A DNA stretch of 64,000 nt from Terrilactibacillus laevilacticus (GTDB lineage Bacteria; Bacillota; Bacilli; Bacillales; Sporolactobacillaceae). Position numbers and translations under genes: made by a program. The number at the start of each line of letters is the position of its first letter. The first letter of the stretch is position 1. The notes under the pieces are model-generated. The model made no database searches and was not told the origin of the DNA. It saw only the letters and a list, made by a program, of their open reading frames with translations. The stretch is taken from the NCBI RefSeq assembly GCF_006517395.1, contig NZ_VDCY01000001.1, positions 434,001 to 498,000 on the forward strand, given 5' to 3'. Positions 58,366-64,000 of the stretch are shown here, one piece after another.

Positions 58366-58383
58366 TATTTTTTTAAAGCTAAT

Positions 58384-58412
58384 GTATATAAACTTGAACA
58401 TTGGTTACAATA
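58384..58412 (+). promoter_or_regulatory. sigma-F-type promoter of repeat unit 1
   Basis: GTATA (58384-58388), 14 bases, GGTTACAATA (58403-58412). This fits the forespore sigma-F pattern GYWTA / GGNNANAHTR at every specified base. Confidence 0.6.
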
Positions 58413-58418
58413 ATTAGG

Positions 58419-58611
58419 GAAGAAGTCATTAAAGTTATTTAGACTTCGGATAATTTAGGGAGATGGTAGCGTTGGAAAAAATAGGATTTTTGACAATGTA
58501 ACTTGCTTCGAAAGAGGTGTCTCCGAAAGATAATTGACCGAATGTCCTAGACAACTTCATTTATCTTCTTCATTAGGAGCTCTACCAATACGGTGGAGTT
58601 CCTATTTTTTT
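58419..58611 (+). ncRNA. predicted structured small RNA, tandem unit 1
   Basis: Predicted transcript of about 190 nt starting 7 bases after the -10. The 5' arm GAAGAAG (58419-58425) pairs with CTTCTTC (58565-58571), followed at once by the terminator AGGAGCTCTACC/GGTGGAGTTCCT plus seven T. A conserved GAAAGAGGTGTCTCCGAAAG box (58510-58529) is shared with unit 2. A 9-codon frame (TTG 58472, MEKIGFLTM) with AGGGAG upstream exists, so a tiny peptide is also possible. No homology to a known RNA class was recognised. Confidence 0.55.
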
Positions 58612-58622
58612 AATAAAATAAC

Positions 58623-58651
58623 GTATATAAATCGTCATATTGGTTAGAATA
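58623..58651 (+). promoter_or_regulatory. sigma-F-type promoter of repeat unit 2
   Basis: GTATA (58623-58627), 14 bases, GGTTAGAATA (58642-58651). Same spacing and same consensus match as unit 1. Confidence 0.6.
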
Positions 58652-58657
58652 GTGATT

Positions 58658-58848
58658 GAAGAAAGCTTGAGGTCTTAAAGTAGTCGGATTTGTTTCAGGG
58701 ATCATTTCGTTGACTAAAACGGTATGTTTTACAATGGAATAAGGAAAACCTTTGAAAGAGGTGTCCCCAAAAAAACAATACCGAAGGCTTATAAACTAAA
58801 ACTTCTTCGAAAAAGAGTTCCGTCCAAGCGGCGGAGCTCTTAATTTTT
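58658..58848 (+). ncRNA. predicted structured small RNA, tandem unit 2
   Basis: About 190 nt. Purine arm GAAGAAAGC starts at 58658, again 7 bases after the -10. Complementary CTTCTTC is at 58802-58808, directly before terminator AAGAGTTCCG/CGGAGCTCTT plus T tract. It shares TCGGAT, the GGGA box and GAAAGAGGTGTCCCC with unit 1. A 10-codon frame (TTG 58710, MTKTVCFTME) lies where unit 1 has its 9-codon frame; both share a KxxxFxTM-like pattern. Confidence 0.55.
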
Positions 58849-58865
58849 TATCTAATAATTTTTAA

Positions 58866-58894
58866 GTATAATTTTTAAAAAAATGGTTAAGTTA
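58866..58894 (+). promoter_or_regulatory. sigma-F-type promoter of repeat unit 3
   Basis: GTATA (58866-58870), 14 bases, GGTTAAGTTA (58885-58894). One departure from the -10 pattern; spacing identical to units 1 and 2. Confidence 0.5.
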
Positions 58895-58900
58895 TAAATA

Positions 58901-59066
58901 GGAGAAAGCCATTTAGTTTTTATATGGATTCGGTTATTTTTGGGAGTTGTTGCATATGAGAATGCAGCGAACCTGGGAAAAGGTGACTCTAATAAAGATA
59001 GTCCAATAATATAAAAACTTTATCCTTTTCTCCGTAAAGAGCTTTGTCTTAGGACAAAGCTCTTTT
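58901..59066 (+). ncRNA. predicted structured small RNA, tandem unit 3
   Basis: About 165 nt and the most diverged copy. The 5' arm GGAGAAAG (58901) starts 7 bases after the -10 and pairs with TTTCTCC (59025-59031). Relative to unit 1 an A-T pair has become G-C, a compensatory change. Terminator AAGAGCTTTGTC/GACAAAGCTCTT is a perfect 12-bp stem with TTTTT. The GGTGACTC box corresponds to GGTGTCTC of unit 1. A 17-codon ATG frame at the equivalent place bears no resemblance to the peptides of units 1 and 2, favouring RNA function. Confidence 0.5.
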
Positions 59067-59131
59067 TCTCAAAATAAATGTTAGAATATATTGAAAAGAT
59101 AATTTCGTTATGTTATATTTAAATAGTAAAA

Positions 59132-59145
59132 TGATAGCGTTTACA
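59132..59145. promoter_or_regulatory. isolated cre-like site
   Basis: TGATAGCGTTTACA fits the CcpA site pattern TGWNANCGNTNWCA. It lies between the unit 3 terminator and the 3' end of the M20 gene, not near any start, so its relevance is doubtful. Confidence 0.3.
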
Positions 59146-59159
59146 AAACCTAGTAATTC

Positions 59160-59190
59160 AAAAAAGAGCCTTCTAAGCGAAAGCTCTTTA
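59160..59190 (-). terminator. terminator of the M20 peptidase gene
   Basis: On the minus strand AAAGAGC and GCTCTTT form a stem followed by T residues, just past the stop codon. Confidence 0.75.
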
Positions 59191-59199
59191 CTCAAAGAT

Positions 59200-60573
59200 T
59201 TAGGATAATTTTTCTTTAACATTGAAAAGAAAGTCAACAAGTGATTCTAGTCCTTTGTCAAAATTCTCTAAGTGAAAATGTTCGTTAGGTGCATGGAAGT
59301 TCTCTTCATCTAGACCAAAGCCCATGAGTACGGCAGGTAAACCGAGAGTGGTATTAAAAAGTTCGACAATGGGAACTGATCCGCCCATTCGAGCATATAC
59401 TGGATCAACACCGTAAGAAGATTTAAGGGCATCACCCGCGGCTTCGATAGCTGGATGGTCATATGGCGTTAAAAATGGTTTTGCTTGATCATGCCATGTT
59501 ATGGCTAATTTTACGCCAGTAGGCAAATGAGATTCTAAATGTTTTTGTAGCAGGGCAGCTATCTCTTTAGGTTCTTGATCCGGAACAAGGCGACAAGTGA
59601 TTTTAGCATGGGCTTCAGAAGGAATAACAGTTTTAATTCCTTCACCTTCAAAACCGCCGTATAATCCATTTATTTCAAGTGTTGGCCTTGCCCAAATACG
59701 AGCAAGAGTTGGATAGCCTTCTTCACCGTACAAGGCATCAAGTTCCAATTGAGTTTTAAGGTCTTCATCCTGTGATAATTCCATACAAGTTTTCATCTCT
59801 TCTTCAGAGATAGGCTGAACAGCGTCGTAAAAACCGTCAACGGTGACTTGACCTTTATTGTTATGCATAGTTGAGAGCAATTCTGTTAAAGCATGAAGAG
59901 GATTCTGAACGGCGCCGCCATATATACCTGAATGAAGATCGTGACTTGGACCTTTTAATTCTATTTCAAATGCACACATGCCACGTAGACCATAACAAAC
60001 AGTAGGTTTATTTTTACCTACCATTGTGGTATCGCTAACGAGTAAGACGTCTGAAGAAAGTAATTCCTGGTGATTTTCAACGAATCCATAAAGGTTTGGA
60101 CTGCCAATTTCTTCTTCACCTTCAATACAGAACTTAACATTAACAGGGAGTTCACCATTTGTCTTTAATATGGCTTCAACCATTTTAATGTGCATAAACA
60201 CTTGCCCTTTATCATCGCTTGCACCTCGGGCGAAAATTTTATTATCTTTTATAACGGGTTTAAACGGCTCTGAGTGCCACTTGTTTAACGGATCAACCGG
60301 TTGCACGTCATAATGGCCATATATAAGCACGGTTGGTTTACCATCTGCATGTAACCAGTCAGCATAAATGACAGGATGTCTTTTGGTTTCCATAATTTGA
60401 ATGTTTTCCAAACCAGCTTCTTTTAATGAGTTTGATAACCACTTTGCGGCTGTTTTGATATCGTTGGCGTGTTCTGATTGGGCACTAATACTTGGGATAG
60501 AAAGAAAATCTTTTAGTTGATCTAAATGTACGCTTCGGTGATCTTTTAAATAGTTCTTGATAGAATTGGTCAT
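59200..60573 (-). CDS. M20 family dipeptidase (CNDP/carnosinase-like)
   Basis: Di-zinc aminoacyl dipeptidase (457 aa). Ligand motifs are YGHYDVQPVDP (His, with catalytic Asp), RGASDDKGQ (bridging Asp), EGEEEIGS (catalytic Glu-Glu) and DTTMVG. A dimerisation lid domain lies in the middle, with a final His in FGLDEENFHAPNEHF. Cytoplasmic, no signal peptide. GGAGGAGTAG precedes the start at 60573. Confidence 0.9.
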   Translation of the reverse strand: MTNSIKNYLKDHRSVHLDQLKDFLSIPSISAQSEHANDIKTAAKWLSNSLKEAGLENIQIMETKRHPVIYADWLHADGKPTVLIYGHYDVQPVDPLNKWHSEPFKPVIKDNKIFARGASDDKGQVFMHIKMVEAILKTNGELPVNVKFCIEGEEEIGSPNLYGFVENHQELLSSDVLLVSDTTMVGKNKPTVCYGLRGMCAFEIELKGPSHDLHSGIYGGAVQNPLHALTELLSTMHNNKGQVTVDGFYDAVQPISEEEMKTCMELSQDEDLKTQLELDALYGEEGYPTLARIWARPTLEINGLYGGFEGEGIKTVIPSEAHAKITCRLVPDQEPKEIAALLQKHLESHLPTGVKLAITWHDQAKPFLTPYDHPAIEAAGDALKSSYGVDPVYARMGGSVPIVELFNTTLGLPAVLMGFGLDEENFHAPNEHFHLENFDKGLESLVDFLFNVKEKLS

Positions 60574-60642
60574 GGTTTCTACTCCTCCATTTTAGATCTA
60601 TTTGTGGGGATGATAAGTAGGGTCAAAAAAATGAATACCTAA

Positions 60643-61242
60643 TTAAGGCTTTAACGAACGTTTTTTAATTATCTTAATACTGATATAAATGATGACGAGT
60701 AAAAGGACAACAAGCAAGATAATATGCATATAGGGTCCAGTCACATCTTTAATCTTATTCCAATTTTGACCTAATTTTTCACCTAGATAAACAAAAATAA
60801 TGGCCCACGGAATTGTAGCTAGAATGGTAAATAACAAAAAAGTTTGAATAGACATTTTTGCAATACCAGCGGGAATTGAAATTGCTTGTCTCAAAACAGG
60901 GACAAAACGGGCAAAAAATACAACACCAGCACCATAGCGTTTAAACCATTGCTCTGTGATATCAATATGTTTGTTATGTATTAAAAAATATTTTCCATAC
61001 TTATTTAAGAATGGTCTGCCACCGTAGTATCCGATGTAATAGAGTATCAGCTGCGCAACTGTCATGCCAATGATTGCTGCGATAACGGTGAAAGAAAAAT
61101 TTAGATGTCCTAAAGACACCATAAAACCACCGTAAGCTAAAACAAGTTCACTTGGGATAATTTCAATAGCAAGGGCAAGAGCAACACCAAGATACCCAAG
61201 GCTTACAATAGCATTCAAAAGTTGAATGATCAAATGTGTCAT
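60643..61242 (-). CDS. DedA family membrane protein
   Basis: 199-aa DedA/SNARE-associated (VTT) protein: EIIPSELVLAYGGF with the membrane-embedded acidic residues and the FARFVPVLRQAISIPAGIAKM re-entrant motif. Family members flip undecaprenyl phosphate or phospholipids and support envelope homeostasis. It starts 69 bases upstream of the M20 gene on the same strand. Confidence 0.88.
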   Translation of the reverse strand: MTHLIIQLLNAIVSLGYLGVALALAIEIIPSELVLAYGGFMVSLGHLNFSFTVIAAIIGMTVAQLILYYIGYYGGRPFLNKYGKYFLIHNKHIDITEQWFKRYGAGVVFFARFVPVLRQAISIPAGIAKMSIQTFLLFTILATIPWAIIFVYLGEKLGQNWNKIKDVTGPYMHIILLVVLLLVIIYISIKIIKKRSLKP

Positions 61243-61368
61243 GTTAAGTCCCTACTTTTCTAATTATTATTATACCCATTATAACTAACTTTTGATCATC
61301 ATGGTATATTTTTGTCACTTGAAAGATAATTCTGAAAAATGAGAAGCGAAACGAAAGGATGAACGCAT

Positions 61369-61944
61369 ATGTCGTTATATCCTGAATTCACAACCCCACG
61401 TCTCAAGTTTCGTCAATTTAATATAAACGACGATATTGAACCTGTTTATCAACTTTTTTCTGATCCAGAAACGATGCGTTTCGATGGTGGAGAATTAATG
61501 GCAAGTCGTGATGAAGCTAGAGATTTAATTCAAGCTTTTTCTTCTTTTCAAGCACCAGCAGTCAGGTGGGCAGTGGTTTTACGTGAAAATAATCAATTCC
61601 TAGGATCTTGCGGGTATCATCATATAGATCACTACAATCAGAAAGCTGAACTTGGCGGAGAACTAATCAGACAATATTGGCGTCTTGGGTTTGCAAGGGA
61701 AGGATTATTTGAACTTCTTAGATTTGGGTTTGAAAGAATGAACTTCAATCGAATTGAAGCATGGATATCGCCGGAAAATAGAGCGGCAATTCGAACAATT
61801 AAGTGCGTGCCATTTCAAGAAGAAGGGTATCTTCGTCAGTGTCAACGTTGGGGTAATCACTTTGTAGATATGAAAATCTATAGTTTAATACGAAGAGATT
61901 GGGATATGTTTCATGAACAAATAAAATTTTCGGAACCTTTGTAA
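61369..61944 (+). CDS. GNAT N-acetyltransferase, RimJ/RimL type
   Basis: 191-aa acetyltransferase: TPRLKFRQFNINDDIEPVY start, LGSCGYHHID, and acetyl-CoA loop region AELGGELIRQYWRLGFAREGL followed by FNRIEAWISPEN. The substrate may be a protein N-terminus or small molecule. GAAAGGATG precedes ATG 61369. Confidence 0.87.
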   Translation: MSLYPEFTTPRLKFRQFNINDDIEPVYQLFSDPETMRFDGGELMASRDEARDLIQAFSSFQAPAVRWAVVLRENNQFLGSCGYHHIDHYNQKAELGGELIRQYWRLGFAREGLFELLRFGFERMNFNRIEAWISPENRAAIRTIKCVPFQEEGYLRQCQRWGNHFVDMKIYSLIRRDWDMFHEQIKFSEPL

Positions 61945-62053
61945 TACTTTTTGCGTAAATGGGTATAACTATAACTAAATTACACAAGATGTCTAATCAT
62001 CATCTTAAGTGTTCAAAACATAAAACTTAAAAAATATAAAGGCGGTTATGAAT

Positions 62054-62173
62054 ATGAAAAGAAAATTATCGTTTAAAGAACTTGTATCTCAGAATAAATC
62101 AGAAATTTTAAAAGATCAAGCCATTATAGAAAAAATCGAACAAAAAATTGATAAAAAACTTGGCTTACGATAA
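62054..62173 (+). CDS. FbpB-family small basic protein
   Basis: 39 aa (MKRKLSFKELVSQNKSEILK... KIDKKLGLR). The SFKELVxxNKxEILKDxxxIExIE pattern is that of FbpB/Fur-regulated basic proteins, which in B. subtilis help the iron-sparing sRNA FsrA. AAAGGCGG is 8 bases before ATG 62054; ATG 62048 is too close. No clear Fur box was found upstream. Confidence 0.75.
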   Translation: MKRKLSFKELVSQNKSEILKDQAIIEKIEQKIDKKLGLR

Positions 62174-62193
62174 TCACAAAAAAATGTAACATC

Positions 62194-62231
62194 AAAAAAA
62201 CCACAGGGACACTTCTTCTTGTGGTTTTTTT
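62194..62231 (+). terminator. terminator after the FbpB-like gene
   Basis: AAAAAAACCACA pairs with TGTGGTTTTTTT around a 14-base loop. Confidence 0.85.
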
Positions 62232-62363
62232 GAGTTGATTAAAAGACATTTACTCACTTACCGAGCTATAGGGATTCTATTATTTAAATGAGTGCAAATG
62301 GCTATTTTATGATACAATATATGTCGAAAATTCGTTTTTTTATACGTGCTTGGAGGTTAGATT

Positions 62364-62900
62364 GTGAATCAAAAAAATAGAAAAGTTGAGGTTGTCCCAT
62401 ACACTAGAGATTGGGTCAAGCAATTTGAAAAAGAATCATTACGACTTAAGCAAGTATTATCTGACCTTTTAGTCAATATTCATCATGTTGGTAGCACAGC
62501 CATTCAAGGGATGTGGGCTAAACCAACTATAGATATGATGCTTGAGGTGAAAAATATCGATCAAGTAGACCTACACATGGATCAAATGACGTCCTTAGGC
62601 TATGAATCTCTTGGCGAGAATGGGATGAAAGGAAGACGCTATTTTAATAGACTAGCTGAGGATGGCGTAACACATCTAACCCATTTACACGTATTTGAAC
62701 ATGGCAGTGTATCAGCCATCCGCCATTTAGCATTTCGAGATTTTTTAAGAGCTCATGAAGAATTGGCAGACTTTTACGGTCAATTAAAAACAAAGTTGAG
62801 CACACAATTTCCATACGATATCGAAAGTTATATAGAAGGAAAAGAGGTTGCCATCAAAAAAATTGAGGAACAAGCGTTAATATGGTGGTATGAGAATTAA
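62364..62900 (+). CDS. GrpB family protein (UPF0157)
   Basis: 178-aa nucleotidyltransferase-fold protein: HHVGSTAIQGMWAKPTIDMM is the GrpB signature (GSTAVxGxxAKPxxDI), followed by HLTHLHVFEHGS. Function unknown; some relatives are fused to CoaE. Start GTG 62364 behind TGGAGG. Confidence 0.88.
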   Translation: MNQKNRKVEVVPYTRDWVKQFEKESLRLKQVLSDLLVNIHHVGSTAIQGMWAKPTIDMMLEVKNIDQVDLHMDQMTSLGYESLGENGMKGRRYFNRLAEDGVTHLTHLHVFEHGSVSAIRHLAFRDFLRAHEELADFYGQLKTKLSTQFPYDIESYIEGKEVAIKKIEEQALIWWYEN

Positions 62901-62918
62901 TGAAGGAAGGGTTTTAAG

Positions 62919-63707
62919 ATAAAAAAGACAATCATTTTGATATGTGGACTTATATGTATAATACTCGCAACTTTTTTTGTTATCAATCAACAGTTTCATC
63001 TATTAAATAAAGCTAAAGCTCTTGTTAATGTGCAACAAAAGACAAATAAACCCATTGAAAAGAAAACCCTTAACATCGTTGCTATTGGCGATTCATTAAC
63101 TCAAGGTGTGGGTGACGAAAAAAACCATGGTTACGTGGGAGCAACCGTTGAGAAATTGAATCAATTAAAAACAGTTAGACGTGTCAACGTGGCTAACTTT
63201 GCACATAAAGGAGATAAAACGCAAGATCTTCTTATGGTCTTGAAAAAAGATCACGTACAAGATCAGTTAAAACAAGCTGACTGTATTTTCATGACGATTG
63301 GTGGAAATGATATTACTGGAGTTTTACGTACAAGGTTACTAAATTTAAAGGAACAAGATTTCAAAAACGAGCAAGTAGCGTACGTAGAAAGACTAAATAC
63401 GATATTAAAAAAGATTAGGGAGTTGAACCCAAAAGCACCGATCTTTTTATTTGGGCTTTATAATCCCTTTGAAGACTATTTTGCAGATGTGAACAATCAT
63501 TTTGTCCAAATACTCGGTGATTGGAATCATGAGACGGAATCGACCCTCGCTAAGTATTCAGACACCGTCTTTATTCCAACCTACAAAACATTTAAAGGGA
63601 AAGGTGATAAACTCCTTTTTGAGGATCATTTTCATCCCAATCATAAAGGATATGGTCTTTTATCTGATCTCTTATTTTTAAAAGTTAAAGAGGATTTTTC
63701 TTTGTAA
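62919..63707 (+). CDS. secreted SGNH/GDSL hydrolase, apparent ATA start
   Basis: Lipase/esterase-like protein of about 262 aa. An N-terminal signal or anchor helix (KKTIILICGLICIILATFF) precedes the catalytic set: Ser in AIGDSLTQGVGDE, MTIGGNDI (Gly/Asn oxyanion) and Asp-His in DHFHPNHKGYG. The ribosome site GAAGGAAGG (62902-62910) is ideally placed for ATA 62919. The only conventional start in frame is TTG 62937, without a ribosome site and cutting the signal helix. Confidence 0.8.
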   Translation: MKKTIILICGLICIILATFFVINQQFHLLNKAKALVNVQQKTNKPIEKKTLNIVAIGDSLTQGVGDEKNHGYVGATVEKLNQLKTVRRVNVANFAHKGDKTQDLLMVLKKDHVQDQLKQADCIFMTIGGNDITGVLRTRLLNLKEQDFKNEQVAYVERLNTILKKIRELNPKAPIFLFGLYNPFEDYFADVNNHFVQILGDWNHETESTLAKYSDTVFIPTYKTFKGKGDKLLFEDHFHPNHKGYGLLSDLLFLKVKEDFSL

Positions 63708-63708
63708 G

Positions 63709-63735
63709 GCATGTATAATTAAAATAAACATGACC
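63709..63735 (+). promoter_or_regulatory. possible sigma-G-type promoter of the sspP-like gene
   Basis: GCATG, 15 bases, CATGACC. The -35 and spacing match sigma-G (GHATR-N15-CATNHTA), but the last two -10 bases do not. Confidence 0.3.
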
Positions 63736-63791
63736 ATCCTAAGACTTAATTCGCCATGTGTGCGAAGAGTAATAAAAAAAGGTGGGGTCAT

Positions 63792-63911
63792 ATGATGGCA
63801 GATAAAAAGAGACATTCCAGTCAACAAAATGGAAATCCAAAACCTTTAAGTGGGAATAAAAATGCTAAACAAAGACAAATGAAAAGACAAAAACATGGTG
63901 AAGGAAGTTAA
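63792..63911 (+). CDS. sspP: small acid-soluble spore protein P-like
   Basis: 39-aa very basic, hydrophilic peptide: NGNPKPLSGNKNAKQRQMKR and a KHGEGS tail. The GxPxPLSGxxxxKxRxxxRQKH pattern is that of SspP, a minor SASP made in the forespore. sspP neighbours citB in B. subtilis and lies 5 kb from aconitase here. AAAGGTGGGG precedes ATG 63792. The upper part of the protein is diverged, hence medium confidence. Confidence 0.65.
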   Translation: MMADKKRHSSQQNGNPKPLSGNKNAKQRQMKRQKHGEGS

Positions 63912-63923
63912 CTTTTTAAGCTT

Positions 63924-63970
63924 AAGCGAAAGCCTAGTTGGAATAAATTCCAACGGGCTTTCGCTTTTTT
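63924..63970 (+). terminator. strong terminator after the sspP-like gene
   Basis: AAGCGAAAGCC...GTTGGAAT and ATTCCAAC...GGCTTTCGCTT form a long, nearly perfect stem followed by T residues. Confidence 0.93.
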
Positions 63971-64000
63971 ATGTATTGTCTGATTTAAAATGATCTGTAT

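Noticed and set aside
59049-59240. 63-codon minus-strand frame after the M20 gene
   Set aside because: Crosses the unit 3 terminator and the M20 terminator; composition is not protein-like.
1-64000. CRISPR array, tRNA/rRNA genes, riboswitches, prophage or intact insertion sequence
   Set aside because: No regularly spaced direct repeats, no tRNA-like cloverleaf, no T-box or purine-riboswitch core, and no transposase, integrase or phage structural gene was seen.

Overview
This window is one contiguous stretch of an AT-rich chromosome from an endospore-forming member of the Bacillales. Gene content and order follow the Bacillus subtilis path spoIIIE / nup / ymfFHIJ-ymfM-pgsA-cinA-recA / rny-ymdB-spoVS / miaB-ymcA-cotE-mutS-mutL / miaA-hfq-spoVK-hflX-ynbB-glnR-glnA / lexA-yneA-ynzC-tkt-sirA-yneF-ccdC / citB. 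The sporulation genes (SpoIIIE tail, spoVS, ymcA, cotE, spoVK, sirA, a YjcZ-type peptide, an sspP-like SASP) show that the host sporulates. I cannot fix the genus from sequence alone. No tRNA, rRNA, prophage, intact IS or CRISPR array was seen.

Layout. 0-6.3 kb: tail of SpoIIIE/FtsK and a guanosine-type ABC transporter (nupOPQ), flanked on both sides by near-duplicate BMP lipoprotein genes. 6.5-10.3 kb: ymfF/ymfH/ymfI (EF-P 5-aminopentanol modification factors) and ymfJ. 10.6-15.4 kb: a decayed ymfK remnant, the RodZ-like ymfM, pgsA, cinA and LexA-controlled recA. 15.7-20.3 kb: rny, ymdB, sigma-H-type spoVS, an M19 dipeptidase and a CBS protein. 20.4-28.2 kb: miaB-ymcA with a Spo0A box upstream, cotE, mutS, mutL. 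28-36.7 kb: miaA, hfq, spoVK, hflX, ynbB, and the glnR-glnA operon behind overlapping GlnR sites. 36.7-45.8 kb is the accessory and decaying part: a YjcZ peptide, a GH25-LysM lysozyme, an MBL hydrolase, remnants of an amino-acid permease and a LysE exporter, topB, a GlsB-like protein, and an splB (spore photoproduct lyase) pseudogene. 46-51.4 kb: lexA/yneA divergon, ynzC, tkt, sirA, yneF, ccdC. 51.4-58.4 kb: an acyltransferase, nagA-nagB-nagR and aconitase. 58.4-59.1 kb: three tandem repeated non-coding units. 59.2-64 kb: M20 peptidase, DedA, GNAT, FbpB-type peptide, GrpB, SGNH hydrolase, sspP-like gene.

The main discovery candidate is the gene-free tract just after aconitase. It holds three divergent tandem copies of a roughly 165-195 nt transcription unit. 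Each copy has a promoter matching the forespore sigma-F pattern (GTATA, 14 bases, GGTTA...). A short purine-rich arm starts exactly 7 bases after each -10, its complement lies near the 3' end, and one pair of this closing stem changes in a compensatory way between copies. Each copy has its own intrinsic terminator. This looks like a family of tandem forespore-expressed structured small RNAs (or tiny-peptide mRNAs).

Other notable structure: at least four copies of a MITE-like repeat with GTTCAAAAAGTCA-type terminal inverted repeats, one of which supplies the last codons and stop of topB; a 48-base palindromic repeat present in two inverted copies 34 kb apart; and a set of recognisable regulatory sites (LexA, GlnR, NagR-like, Spo0A, sigma-H) that tie genes to the SOS response, nitrogen, amino-sugar and sporulation control.
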